Below are positions 44,547-53,513 of a DNA stretch of 64,000 nucleotides, piece by piece. Source of the DNA: Leeuwenhoekiella sp. MAR_2009_132 (GTDB taxonomy: Bacteria > Bacteroidota > Bacteroidia > Flavobacteriales > Flavobacteriaceae). Made by a program: the position numbers and the translations under genes. Within the stretch, counting starts at the first letter, position 1; the number at the start of each line of letters is the position of its first letter. The notes beneath the pieces were generated by a model. That model searched no databases. It was given only the letters and a program-made list of their open reading frames with translations, and was not told where the DNA came from. The DNA lies in contig NZ_JHZY01000002.1 of NCBI RefSeq assembly GCF_000687915.1, forward strand, positions 1,550,001 through 1,614,000, given 5' to 3'.

Positions 44547-45377
44547 ATGCCCATTATAACATTAACCACAGACTTCGGCTTAAAAGACCATTTTGCCGGT
44601 GCGGTTAAAGGCGCTATTTATACTGAAATGGCTGATGCCAGAATTGTTGATATCTCACATAATGTGTCACCTTTTCATATAACAGAAGCCGCATATATTA
44701 TACAAAATGCCTATCGTAATTTTCCCGACGGCACCATTCATATTATAGGTATAGACTCTGAGCAAACACCAGAAAATAAACACATTGCAGTAAAACTAGA
44801 CGGTCACTATTTTATATGTGCAAATAATGGGATTATGTCTATGATTACACGCACCATCGTTCCTGAAGAAGTTGTTGAAATTAATATACACGACCGTATT
44901 AAGACAAATTTCACAGAACTTGATGTTTTTGTACAGGTCGCCTGTCACATTGCGCGAGGTGGTACTTTAGGTGTTATTGGCAAACCTATTAAAGAAATAC
45001 GCGCAATTACCGGACTGATGCCTGTTATTAATAATGAACAAAAGCAGATTATAGGTAATGTCATTTATGTAGATAACTACGGAAATGTAATCACAAATAT
45101 TACACGCCGTTTATTTGATGAAGTAGGTAAAAGCCGCGTTTTTACAATTCAGGCGCGCCGTGCTCATTTTAAAAAAATCTACGATAAATACAGTGATGCT
45201 ATAAATTTTGACATCGAAAAAACAAAACGCGAAGAAGACGGTAAAAAAATAGCGCTATTCAATTCTTCCGGTTACCTGGAACTAGCAATATACAAGAGTA
45301 ACCCCAGCACGGTGGGCAGCGCTTCTACCCTTTTTGGTCTGGATTACCGAGATACGATAACCGTAAATTTTGAATAA
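44547..45377 (+). CDS. S-adenosyl-L-methionine hydrolase (adenosine-forming), DUF62 family
   Basis: 276 residues. Starts IITLTTDFGLKDHFAGAVKGAIY, the signature of the SAM hydroxide adenosyltransferase/fluorinase superfamily; the Asp in TTDFG and later ANNGIMSMI and NYGNVITNI match the substrate-binding residues. Most bacterial members hydrolyse SAM to adenosine and methionine; the halogenase activity is restricted to a few actinobacteria, so plain hydrolase is expected. It is followed 16 bp later by a small monooxygenase-like gene. Confidence 0.9.
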   Translation: MPIITLTTDFGLKDHFAGAVKGAIYTEMADARIVDISHNVSPFHITEAAYIIQNAYRNFPDGTIHIIGIDSEQTPENKHIAVKLDGHYFICANNGIMSMITRTIVPEEVVEINIHDRIKTNFTELDVFVQVACHIARGGTLGVIGKPIKEIRAITGLMPVINNEQKQIIGNVIYVDNYGNVITNITRRLFDEVGKSRVFTIQARRAHFKKIYDKYSDAINFDIEKTKREEDGKKIALFNSSGYLELAIYKSNPSTVGSASTLFGLDYRDTITVNFE

Positions 45378-45393
45378 TTCTAGTCTGCTAATT

Positions 45394-45690
45394 ATGATAG
45401 TACGTCTTGTTAAAATGGAATTTAAACCTGAAGAAATTGAGAATTTTAAAATTCTTTTTGATGAGGTTAAAGAACACATACGCAAATTTGAGGGTTGTGA
45501 ATTTCTAGAGCTTTTAAATGGTATCGAAAATGAAAACATATTTTTCACCCATAGCTATTGGAGCAGCACTGAAGCACTTGAAGTCTATCGAAACAGTGAA
45601 CTTTTTAAAACTACCTGGGCCAAGACTAAAGTTCTTTTTAATGCAAAACCTGAAGCCTGGAGCGTTGAAAAATTCGTAACTTTACAGTAA
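45394..45690 (+). CDS. Antibiotic-biosynthesis-monooxygenase (ABM) family protein
   Basis: 98 residues from the ATG at 45394; an upstream TTG in frame at 45370 would overlap the previous gene and is less likely. Dimeric ferredoxin-like fold: IVRLVKMEFKPEEIENFKILFDEVKEHIRKFEGCEFLELLNG, FFTHSYWSSTEALEVYRNSELFKTTWAKTKVLF. Similar small proteins act as quinol monooxygenases or stress proteins; no cofactor is needed. It lies 16 bp after the SAM hydrolase gene, probably in the same transcript. Exact reaction unknown. Confidence 0.85.
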   Translation: MIVRLVKMEFKPEEIENFKILFDEVKEHIRKFEGCEFLELLNGIENENIFFTHSYWSSTEALEVYRNSELFKTTWAKTKVLFNAKPEAWSVEKFVTLQ

Positions 45691-45780
45691 TACCATTATG
45701 GTATTCAACACAATTTATAAATTACTTTAGCTAATTACAGGAATCCTGCAATTTTTAGCTAATTTGAAAAAACTTATTTA

Positions 45781-46668
45781 ATGAAGAATATTGCTGTAAT
45801 AGGTGCCGGCACAATGGGCAATGGCATTGCACATACATTTGCCCAAAATGGCTTTAAAGTCAACCTGATTGATATTTCTGAAGACTCTTTAAAAAATGGA
45901 ATTCAAACCATAACAAAAAATCTTGACAGACAGGTTTCTAAAGAACTTATTGATGAAGCTAAGAAAAACGAAACGCTTTTAAATATAGTGCCTTTAACGC
46001 AACTTAAAGAGGGCGTTAAAGATGCAGATCTAGTTGTAGAAGCAGCAAGTGAAAACCTTACCATCAAGCTTGATATTTTTAAAAAACTTGAAGAATTTTG
46101 TAAGCCAGCTACAATTCTGGCAAGTAATACGTCTTCAATATCAATTACGCAGATCGCTGCAGCGACTAAGCGTCCTTCACAGGTTATAGGAATGCATTTT
46201 ATGAATCCTGTGCCGGTAATGAAATTAGTAGAGATTATTAGCGGCTACAGCACATCTAAAGAAACTCTGAGTACTATCACAAAATTATCTGAACAGCTGG
46301 GTAAAAATCCGGTATCGGTGAATGACTATCCGGGATTTGTAGCAAATCGTATTTTAATGCCTATGCTTAATGAAGCTATAGAAACACTTTACAATGATGT
46401 TGCGGGGGTGGCAGAAATTGACACCGTTATGAAACTAGGTATGGCACATCCTATGGGACCGTTACAATTAGCAGATTTTATTGGTCTTGACGTTTGTTTA
46501 TCTATTCTTGAAGTGATGTATGACGGTTTTAAAAACCCTAAATATGCGCCTTGCCCCTTACTTGTTAATATGGTACGTGCAGGTAAATTAGGTATCAAAT
46601 CTGGTGAAGGCTTTTATGATTATAGTGAAAGCAGAAAGGCAGAAATGGTTTCAGCACAGTTTGTATAA
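45781..46668 (+). CDS. hbd: 3-hydroxybutyryl-CoA/3-hydroxyacyl-CoA dehydrogenase
   Basis: 295 residues. NAD-binding Rossmann motif GAGTMGNG (7-14), ILASNTSSISITQIA and the catalytic region HFMNPVPVMKLVEIISG (His about 140), followed by the C-terminal dimer domain with NRILMPMLNEAIETL and GMAHPMGPLQLADFIGLDVC. Oxidises the 3-hydroxy group of short acyl-CoAs in beta-oxidation or in butyrate/polyhydroxybutyrate metabolism. Single-domain, not fused to an enoyl-CoA hydratase. It ends at a terminator hairpin at 46717. Confidence 0.93.
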   Translation: MKNIAVIGAGTMGNGIAHTFAQNGFKVNLIDISEDSLKNGIQTITKNLDRQVSKELIDEAKKNETLLNIVPLTQLKEGVKDADLVVEAASENLTIKLDIFKKLEEFCKPATILASNTSSISITQIAAATKRPSQVIGMHFMNPVPVMKLVEIISGYSTSKETLSTITKLSEQLGKNPVSVNDYPGFVANRILMPMLNEAIETLYNDVAGVAEIDTVMKLGMAHPMGPLQLADFIGLDVCLSILEVMYDGFKNPKYAPCPLLVNMVRAGKLGIKSGEGFYDYSESRKAEMVSAQFV

Positions 46669-46716
46669 ATTAAAAGCTTAGAATCCTTAATTAGCCTAAT
46701 TTAAAATTCATTAAAG

Positions 46717-46747
46717 AGAAGCCTCATAAATTCTTTATGGGGCTTCT
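46717..46747 (+). terminator. Terminator after hbd
   Basis: 14-bp stem (AGAAGCC.CATAAA with one G-U pair) and a 3-nt loop, ending GGCTTCT, 48 bp after the stop. Confidence 0.7.
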
Positions 46748-46917
46748 GCAATTTAAGATGGATTCAAAATTGATTTAGCTTATTTTCCTTTTAAAAAATT
46801 TAATTTTTAATAAAGTGAAGTAACTGCTTGCTATAAATGGCATTTTGAATTTGCAAATGCTAACAATGCGCTCCCAAGGCAATTGCTTACCTTTACACAA
46901 AATAATTACAGATATAT

Positions 46918-47580
46918 ATGCCTTCCATTTCTGAAAATTTAAAAACTATAAAACAAAGTTTACCCGAAAATGTTACGTTAGTTGCTGTCTCTAAAACAAA
47001 GCCTAATGCAGATTTACAACAAGCTTATGATGCAGGACAACGTGTTTTTGGAGAAAATAAAATTCAGGAAATGACCGATAAATGGGATTCGCTTCCTAAA
47101 GATATAGACTGGCATATGATAGGTCATGTACAAACCAATAAGGTAAAGTATATGGCACCATACGTGGGTTTAATACACAGCGCAGACCGTTTAAAGTTGT
47201 TTAAAGAAATAGACAAAGAGGCTGCAAAGAACGACCGAACTATACGTGTTTTGCTTCAAATTAAAATAGCTGAAGAAGACAGTAAATTTGGTATGAAACC
47301 TACTGAAGCTATAGAACTATTAACCGGTGATAAATTAAAGACTAATTATCCTAATGTAGAAGTTATAGGTCTTATGGGAATGGCTTCTTTTGTTGATGAC
47401 GAAAACCAACTCAAACGTGAATTTTCAGTATTAGAAAAAATCTATGAGCAATTTAAAACTAAGCACGGCTTTAATACCCTTTCTATGGGAATGAGCGGTG
47501 ATTATAAATTAGCTATTAGCCACGGCAGTACGATGGTACGCATAGGAAGTGCTATTTTTGGAGAACGTAATTATAATTAA
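46918..47580 (+). CDS. YggS/PROSC-family pyridoxal-phosphate protein
   Basis: 220 residues, single alanine-racemase-like barrel. Lys26 (TLVAVSKTKPNADL) would hold PLP; the family signatures FGENKIQEM, DWHMIGHVQTNKVKYM and LSMGMSGDYKLAISHGSTMVRIGSAIFG are intact. These proteins balance free PLP and amino-acid pools and have no confirmed enzyme activity. It stands 40 bp before the exonuclease gene; the two probably share a transcript. Confidence 0.94.
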   Translation: MPSISENLKTIKQSLPENVTLVAVSKTKPNADLQQAYDAGQRVFGENKIQEMTDKWDSLPKDIDWHMIGHVQTNKVKYMAPYVGLIHSADRLKLFKEIDKEAAKNDRTIRVLLQIKIAEEDSKFGMKPTEAIELLTGDKLKTNYPNVEVIGLMGMASFVDDENQLKREFSVLEKIYEQFKTKHGFNTLSMGMSGDYKLAISHGSTMVRIGSAIFGERNYN

Positions 47581-47620
47581 GGAATTACTGAAATACAGTT
47601 TTTAAGATAGAAGGCAATTT

Positions 47621-48988
47621 ATGTATGCAATACTCGATTTAGAGACCACAGGAGGAAAATATAATGAAGAGGGAGTTACCGAGGTTGCTATCTATAAATA
47701 TGACGGGCATCAGGTTGTAGATCAATTTATAAGTCTTGTAAATCCTGAGCGTCCTATACAAGCTTTTGTAGTAGGTCTCACCGGCATTAATAATGAGATG
47801 TTGCGCAATGCACCTAAGTTTTATGAAGTTGCTAAACGCATCATTGAGATTACTCAGGATTGCATTATCGTTGCCCACAATGCTCAATTTGATTATAGAA
47901 TCTTACAGCTTGAATTTGATCGTCTGGGATATGATTATCAACGTAAAAGTTTATGTACTGTAGAATTAGCTCAAAGCCTACTACCTGATCAGGAAAGTTA
48001 TAGTTTAGGAAAGCTGGTGAGAAACCTGGGTATACCTATCACAGATCGTCATCGTGCTAGTGGAGATGCATTAGCCACCGTAAAACTTTTTAAATTATTA
48101 TTAGCAAAAGACAGTCAAAAAATAATCATTCAGGAAGCTATAAAGCTTAATCCTAAAAAGAAAATAGACACTAAACTACGGGATCTAATAGCAGAAACAC
48201 CCAGTACAACCGGTGTTTTTTATATGCATAATACAAATGGTAAAATTATTTTAATTGGCAAAAGCCGAAACATAAAAAAACGGGTTACCCAGCATTTTTC
48301 AAATGATAATCGCAAATCAAAACAGATTCAGGAAGATGTACAGGCGATTAGTTATGAAGAAACCGGCAGCGAACTTATCGCTCTTTTAAAGGAAAACGAG
48401 GAGGTTAAAAAAAACAAACCGCTTCACAATCGCACGTATCGCAGATTAAAATTTAAAGCCCAATTAGTAAGTTTTACAGACGATAAAGGTTACATAAATC
48501 TGAGCATAGAAAAGGCAGACGCACGCAAAGACAGTATTGCAACATTTGCGACTGCTCACGTAGCTAAAACAAATTTGGAGCGCATCATAGAAGAATATAA
48601 TTTATGCGCAGCAAAAACAAATCTCAATACGCAAAAAGACAGATGCACAGATAAAAGCTGCAGTGGAGCCTGCTTTGAAGAAGAAAGTTTTGAAGATTAT
48701 AATAAACGTGTTGACGAATTTATAAATTCAATCAGTTTTAAAAATCGTAGTGTTGCACTTATTGATCGGGGTAGAACTTCAGATGAGCGCAGTCTTATCT
48801 TAATTGAAGATGGTAAGTTTATGGGAATAGGTTTCTATAATTTAAATTTTCAGCTGAATAATCCTGAAATTTTACATCGCATAATCACACCTATGCAAGA
48901 TAATCTTGACGCTAAACACATCATTCAAAGCTATCTACGTGTTAAAAAAATAATCAAAACAGTTGATTTAAACCAACTTATAAATTAG
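47621..48988 (+). CDS. DnaQ-type exonuclease fused to a GIY-YIG (Cho/UvrC-like) domain
   Basis: 455 residues. N-terminal DEDDh 3'-5' exonuclease: Asp6 and Glu8 (ILDLETTGG), Asp91 (HNAQFDYR), His144 and Asp149 (RHRASGDA). From about 196 a GIY-YIG domain: GVFYMHNTNGKIILIGKSRNIKKRV, the usual GIY and YIG triads replaced by VFY and LIG, as in UvrC/Cho. A Cys-rich segment follows (CAAKTNLNTQKDRCTDKSC, about 331-349) and a C-terminal domain. Fused nucleases of this type are expected to act in DNA repair; the exact role here is unknown. Confidence 0.9.
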   Translation: MYAILDLETTGGKYNEEGVTEVAIYKYDGHQVVDQFISLVNPERPIQAFVVGLTGINNEMLRNAPKFYEVAKRIIEITQDCIIVAHNAQFDYRILQLEFDRLGYDYQRKSLCTVELAQSLLPDQESYSLGKLVRNLGIPITDRHRASGDALATVKLFKLLLAKDSQKIIIQEAIKLNPKKKIDTKLRDLIAETPSTTGVFYMHNTNGKIILIGKSRNIKKRVTQHFSNDNRKSKQIQEDVQAISYEETGSELIALLKENEEVKKNKPLHNRTYRRLKFKAQLVSFTDDKGYINLSIEKADARKDSIATFATAHVAKTNLERIIEEYNLCAAKTNLNTQKDRCTDKSCSGACFEEESFEDYNKRVDEFINSISFKNRSVALIDRGRTSDERSLILIEDGKFMGIGFYNLNFQLNNPEILHRIITPMQDNLDAKHIIQSYLRVKKIIKTVDLNQLIN

Positions 48989-49369
48989 ATGAAAGCACTT
49001 ACTTATATTTTATTTACCATTAGTTTAAGCACTTTAACATTATTTGCTCAGGAAGCGCAAAAGACAGAAAATTCTAATATCTTAAAAAAAGATTCTATTA
49101 TTAATTTATGTCGGGTTTCTGCTCATATTCATACGAACCGTCCTTTAATTGTCTTAATTGCTAATGACCAAAAATATAATATTACAGAAAATGGTTTTCA
49201 ACAATTAAAGTCAGAATGGGTTAAGTCGATCAGAATTTTGAAACCTAAAAAAGAGATCTCTAAGTACGGAGATTTAGGAGATTACGGGGTTATAGAACTA
49301 GAATTTGAATCAGAGGCATTTAACGAATTTTCTACAGAAAATCTGGAAGTTATAACAACTACCTACTAA
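48989..49369 (+). CDS. Small secreted protein with a TonB-plug-like motif
   Basis: 126 residues with a Sec signal (MKALTYILFTISLSTLTLFA). The mature part contains VKSIRILKPKKEISKYGDLGDYGVIELEF, which resembles the strand-loop of TonB-dependent receptor plugs (SI.VLK....YG..G.GVI.I) but no barrel is present. Such stand-alone plug-like segments occur in small Bacteroidota proteins near BlaR1/M56-type peptidases, though none is adjacent here. It starts on the base after the exonuclease stop, so it is likely cotranscribed. Function unknown. Confidence 0.6.
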   Translation: MKALTYILFTISLSTLTLFAQEAQKTENSNILKKDSIINLCRVSAHIHTNRPLIVLIANDQKYNITENGFQQLKSEWVKSIRILKPKKEISKYGDLGDYGVIELEFESEAFNEFSTENLEVITTTY

Positions 49370-49382
49370 AATCTTTTCATTT

Positions 49383-50228
49383 TTGACACAACCTGCTAAA
49401 CATACCTGGAAATCAAAAATACACGAGGTTATATACGAGGCAGACACACCTGCGGGAAAAATTTTTGACGTAATTCTTCTAATACTTATTTTATTAAGTG
49501 TGGCTTTGGTAATGCTAGAAAGCGTTGCTAATATGCAAATTAAGTATGGCACTTATTTCTATATTGGAGAATGGGTGATTACGATTTTCTTTACAGTAGA
49601 ATATATTTTACGAGTAATATCAATAAAAAAACCCTCAGCTTATATTTTTAGCTTTTATGGTCTTATAGATTTTATTTCTACAATTCCACTTTACCTGTCA
49701 TTTTTTATTGTAGGTACAAACGCTTTACTTACCATACGTGCCTTGAGACTGTTACGCGTATTTAGAATACTTAAAATTACAAGATATATTGGTGAAGGGA
49801 ATAAATTAACCAAAGCCTTGAAAGACAGCCGACCTAAAATTTTGGTCTTTCTATTTGCGGTGATGATATTATCGGTGATTGCGGGCACATTAATGTATAT
49901 CGTTGAAGGTCCTGAACATGGCTTTAAAAGCATTCCTGTGAGTGTTTATTGGTGTATTGTGACCTTGACCACCGTTGGTTTTGGAGATATAGCGCCGGTT
50001 ACGGCTTTAGGACAGTTTATAGCTATGGTTATTATGGTTTTAGGTTATGGCATTATTGCGGTACCTACCGGTATTGTAAGTGCCGAAATGGCTAAAAAAG
50101 ATACTGTAGAACCTGATCAAAAAGGTTTACGTCTAAACACTCAGGTTTGTCACAACTGTGGAGCCCGAAAACATCAGGACGAAGCGCAATATTGCCACAA
50201 ATGCGGAAGTAGCTTGCATTATGACTAA
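49383..50228 (+). CDS. Voltage-gated-type potassium channel with C-terminal zinc ribbon
   Basis: 281 residues from a TTG start at 49383; the first in-frame ATGs lie within the first helix, so TTG is preferred. Six membrane segments; S4 with regularly spaced arginines (RALRLLRVFRILKITR, 119-134) and the pore with selectivity filter TVGFGD (197-202). The cytoplasmic tail ends in a zinc ribbon, Cys256-x2-Cys259...Cys271-x2-Cys274. The gene overlaps miaA by 8 bp. The family is clear; the zinc ribbon is unusual for Kv-type channels and may be a binding or tetramer-related module. Confidence 0.9.
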   Translation: MTQPAKHTWKSKIHEVIYEADTPAGKIFDVILLILILLSVALVMLESVANMQIKYGTYFYIGEWVITIFFTVEYILRVISIKKPSAYIFSFYGLIDFISTIPLYLSFFIVGTNALLTIRALRLLRVFRILKITRYIGEGNKLTKALKDSRPKILVFLFAVMILSVIAGTLMYIVEGPEHGFKSIPVSVYWCIVTLTTVGFGDIAPVTALGQFIAMVIMVLGYGIIAVPTGIVSAEMAKKDTVEPDQKGLRLNTQVCHNCGARKHQDEAQYCHKCGSSLHYD

Positions 50229-51132
50229 AACATTAATAGCTGTTGTAGGGCCCACAGCAATAGGCAAGACTGCCTTATCTATTAAACTGGCTCAATATTT
50301 CAATACTGAAATATTTTCGGCAGATTCAAGACAATTTTTTAAAGAAATGACCTTAGGTACTGCAGTACCTGACCCTCACGAACTCGCAGCAGCTAAACAC
50401 CATTTTATTCAGCATATTTCTATACAAGATACTTACAATGTAGGTCTGTTTGAACAGGAATGTATTACACAGTTAAACAATTTCTACACTACACATAACG
50501 CTGCTATTTTAGTGGGTGGCTCTGGTTTGTATGTAGATGCTGTACTTAATGGTTTAGATCACTTTCCTGAGGTTGATATTCAAATACGACCAGAATTAAT
50601 ACAGCTTTTAGAAGATAAAGGTATTGAAGCTTTGCAGGAAGAGCTTTTGCTACGTGACCCTAAGCACTATGCTTCTATAGATTTAAATAACAAGCAACGT
50701 CTTATAAGAGCCTTAGAAATATGTAGAGGCACCTCAAAACCATACTCTTCATTCTTAGCTAAGAATACGATAAGTAGAAATTTTCAATCTTTAAGAATAG
50801 GATTGAATGCAGATCGAGAAATTATATACGATCGTATAAATCAGCGCGTAGATCTGATGATTGCAAATGGTCTGGTGGAAGAAGCTCAAAATCTATACCC
50901 ACTCAAAGACCTCAATGCTTTGCAAACTGTAGGTTATAAAGAAATATTCAACTTCTTTGAGGGTAACTACGATCTAGCTACCGCCATTGAAGAAATTAAA
51001 AAAAATACGAGACGTTTTGCTAAAAGACAATTAACGTGGTATCGCAGAGATAAATCTGTGTTATGGTTTGATTACAAAACACCTGTAGAAGAAATTATAG
51101 ATGTTATAAAAGATAAAACGCCTCTTCACTAA
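50221..51132 (+). CDS. miaA: tRNA dimethylallyltransferase
   Basis: 303 residues from the ATG at 50221; the frame runs further upstream inside the channel gene but without similarity. P-loop GPTAIGKT (10-17), then SADSRQFFKEMTLGTAVP, GGSGLYVDAVL and the C-terminal TVGYKEIFNFFEG and KRQLTWYRRD. Transfers the dimethylallyl group to A37 of tRNAs reading UNN codons. Starts 8 bp before the channel stop; ends inside a bidirectional terminator shared with the convergent rprY. Confidence 0.95.
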   Translation: MTKTLIAVVGPTAIGKTALSIKLAQYFNTEIFSADSRQFFKEMTLGTAVPDPHELAAAKHHFIQHISIQDTYNVGLFEQECITQLNNFYTTHNAAILVGGSGLYVDAVLNGLDHFPEVDIQIRPELIQLLEDKGIEALQEELLLRDPKHYASIDLNNKQRLIRALEICRGTSKPYSSFLAKNTISRNFQSLRIGLNADREIIYDRINQRVDLMIANGLVEEAQNLYPLKDLNALQTVGYKEIFNFFEGNYDLATAIEEIKKNTRRFAKRQLTWYRRDKSVLWFDYKTPVEEIIDVIKDKTPLH

Positions 51133-51142
51133 GAGGCGTTTT
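51115..51142. terminator. Bidirectional terminator, miaA and rprY
   Basis: Perfect 12-bp stem (AAAACGCCTCTT and complement) with a 4-nt loop; it includes the miaA stop codon (51130-51132) and lies 11 bp from the rprY stop. A- and T-runs allow use in both directions. Confidence 0.85.
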
Positions 51143-51152
51143 ACAAATACCA

Positions 51153-51872
51153 CTATTTTTTCTCTTCGTCACTCTTAACCACAAGGCGGAAACCTTCACC
51201 GTGTATGTTAAGTATTTCTACTGTATCGTCACGCTTTAAATACTTACGTAATTTAGCGATATAAACATCCATACTTCTAGAAGTAAAGTAGTTATCATCT
51301 CTCCATATTTTTGTAAGTGCTAATTCGCGAGGCATTAAGTCATTCTCGTGTAAAGCTAAAAGACGTAATAATTCATTCTCTTTAGGAGAAAGCTTTATTT
51401 GCTCATCTTCTTTATAAGTAAGGAAACGTAATTTTGAATTTAAGAAGAAACCACCTATTTGAAATTCAAACTGCTTACTATCTGCTACAGAATCTGTTGC
51501 CTTACGCATCATGATTGCTTTAATTTTCATTAAAAGCACTTCACTATCAAAAGGTTTATTTAAATAATCATCTGCACCTACTTTATAGCCTTTAAGAACA
51601 TCTTCTTTCATCGCTTTAGCAGTCAGGAAAATAATAGGCACATCCTCGTTTTTTTCGCGAATTTCTTTTGCAAGAGTAAAACCATCTTTATACGGCATCA
51701 TCACATCTAGAATACAAAGATCAAAGTCGTCCTTTTTGAACTTCTCAAATCCTTCCATTCCATTTTTTGCATGAGTTACATCGTAGTCATTCATTGAAAG
51801 GTAATCTTTCAATACCGTCCCAAAGTTCGGATCGTCCTCTACGAGTAAGATTTTTTTGTTTTCAGTTTCCAT
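51153..51872 (-). CDS. rprY: OmpR-family response regulator RprY
   Basis: 239 residues. Receiver 1-125: EDD acidic pocket, Asp54 (FDLCILDVMMPYKDGF), LTAK and NKPF with the conserved Lys; C-terminal OmpR winged helix (about 145-235: LSPKENELLRLLALHENDLMPRELALTKIWRDDNYFTSRSMDVYIAKLRKYLK). It is encoded 3 bp after rprX and ends in the terminator shared with miaA. RprXY is the classical Bacteroidota two-component pair tied to envelope or redox responses. Complete. Confidence 0.92.
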   Translation of the reverse strand: METENKKILLVEDDPNFGTVLKDYLSMNDYDVTHAKNGMEGFEKFKKDDFDLCILDVMMPYKDGFTLAKEIREKNEDVPIIFLTAKAMKEDVLKGYKVGADDYLNKPFDSEVLLMKIKAIMMRKATDSVADSKQFEFQIGGFFLNSKLRFLTYKEDEQIKLSPKENELLRLLALHENDLMPRELALTKIWRDDNYFTSRSMDVYIAKLRKYLKRDDTVEILNIHGEGFRLVVKSDEEKK

Positions 51873-51875
51873 TGT

Positions 51876-53447
51876 TTAAGATATTAGTGGTAGTTTAATA
51901 ATAAAGGTACTGCCTTTGCCTTTTTCGCTCTGTACCCAGATTTCACCTGCGTGATCTTCTACCATACGTTTTGCGTATGCAAGACCCAGACCGTGCCCTT
52001 TTACATTATGTATATCGCCAGTGTGCTCGCGATAGAATTTATCAAATATTTTCTTTTGAACTTGTTTTGTCATCCCGTCACCCTGATCTTTTATTTTAAT
52101 CAAAATGAAGTTCTTAAGGTTTTCTGTATAAATATCTATTTTAGGTACATCTGTAGAATATTTTACAGCATTATCAAGAATATTTACCAGCACATTTGTA
52201 AAATGTGACTCATTTGCGAGAACAGAACTTTTTAATGCACCCAGATGGGTCTTTATATACCCCTGTCGATCTTCAACTATTAACTCAATATGCATAATTG
52301 CATCTTCAATTAAATCGTGAAGTTTTAGCCGTTCTTTTTTAATATCAAGCTCGTTCTTCTCAAGTTTTGATATACGAAGTACGTTCTCTACCTGAGCGTG
52401 CATTCTTTTATTCTCTTCCCTAATCATACCCATATATCGGGTTAATGCTTCAGGATTTCCATTTATTTTAGGATTCTTTATTGCGTCAAGCGCTAAATTT
52501 ATTGTAGCTATTGGCGTTTTAAACTCGTGCGTCATGTTGTTGATGAAATCGGTTTTGATTTCTGAAATCTGACGCTGTTTTACTAACTGCTGAAGTGCAC
52601 TACTGTAAGCGATTACTATAATTAAAGTAAATAAGATACTTAAGCCGCCCATACCTATCACAGAAGATACGACATACTTTTTCTCTCCCGGAAAATTAGC
52701 AACTAGTTGATAATCACTATTTCCTTCATTATCTGCAAAAAGCGGAACACTAAAATTTTGATCTGGTGATTGAATATCAAAATCTTCAGAACGTACATTA
52801 GTAACTAAATTATTACTGTATATGGCATATTCAAAATTAGTCTCCATATCGCGTTCAGCAAGTTCCATTGTGAGTAAACGCTCTAATTCTTTAGTATCTA
52901 CACGTTTGTGAATAGGAATTTTACGGGTAATATACATAACCGCCTGTTCAATATTGTAACGTTCGATGTCACTTAAATCAGACATTCTGGTAAAAATCGT
53001 AGTACGGTCTACCTCTGCCTTATCCAGATCATTTTTATCAATAATCTCTGTGTATTGTCTTTGAAGATATTTTTTAAACTTGATACTATCTACTTCATAA
53101 TCGAGAATAGGAGCACTCAATTTGTAATCCTGCTCTACAATACTATTTCTAAAAACATACGACTCGTTAGTAATTGAATCTTCTTCTTTATAAATAAGAT
53201 CATATAAACTAACATCGTCTGGAATTCCCAGACTGTCACGCATTTTTAAAACAGGATTATACCAGGTATTTACTTCCTTAATCTGTATGTCACGAGCCAC
53301 AGTATTAAGCACTTGCTTGGCATTAAAACCAAATTGCCCTCGTTTTGCTTCTATACTATTTGAAATCCAGTAACCCTGCACAAATATAATGCCTATGAGG
53401 GACAAGCTCATCAACACAACAAGTAGCACAAAGAGTTTTTTATTCAT
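51876..53447 (-). CDS. rprX: Sensor histidine kinase RprX
   Basis: 523 residues. First membrane segment (LFVLLVVLMSLSLIGIIFVQGYW), a periplasmic sensor of about 225 residues, second membrane segment (GMGGLSILFTLIIVIAYSSAL, about 265-290), then HisKA (FINNMTHEFKTPIATINLALDAI, phospho-His in MTHEF) and HATPase (NILDNAVKYST, IKDQGDGMTKQVQKKIFDKFYR, GHGLGLAYAKRMV). Its -7 box sits only 6 bp upstream of the ATG. Confidence 0.92.
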   Translation of the reverse strand: MNKKLFVLLVVLMSLSLIGIIFVQGYWISNSIEAKRGQFGFNAKQVLNTVARDIQIKEVNTWYNPVLKMRDSLGIPDDVSLYDLIYKEEDSITNESYVFRNSIVEQDYKLSAPILDYEVDSIKFKKYLQRQYTEIIDKNDLDKAEVDRTTIFTRMSDLSDIERYNIEQAVMYITRKIPIHKRVDTKELERLLTMELAERDMETNFEYAIYSNNLVTNVRSEDFDIQSPDQNFSVPLFADNEGNSDYQLVANFPGEKKYVVSSVIGMGGLSILFTLIIVIAYSSALQQLVKQRQISEIKTDFINNMTHEFKTPIATINLALDAIKNPKINGNPEALTRYMGMIREENKRMHAQVENVLRISKLEKNELDIKKERLKLHDLIEDAIMHIELIVEDRQGYIKTHLGALKSSVLANESHFTNVLVNILDNAVKYSTDVPKIDIYTENLKNFILIKIKDQGDGMTKQVQKKIFDKFYREHTGDIHNVKGHGLGLAYAKRMVEDHAGEIWVQSEKGKGSTFIIKLPLIS

Positions 53448-53452
53448 ATGCC

Positions 53453-53460
53453 CAAATGTA
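53453..53460 (-). promoter_or_regulatory. -7 element very close to the rprX start
   Basis: TACATTTG on the minus strand, ending 6 bp before the rprX ATG. If used, the mRNA would have little or no leader. No TTTG -33 box is found at normal spacing. Confidence 0.45.
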
Positions 53461-53513
53461 TGATTTTAACATTTAGGGGATTATTGGTTTAACCAAATGT
53501 TAACAAGAATAAG

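Noticed and set aside
44547..45377. SAM-dependent fluorinase/chlorinase
   Set aside because: The DUF62 family is mostly SAM hydrolase; nothing in the neighbourhood suggests halogen metabolism.
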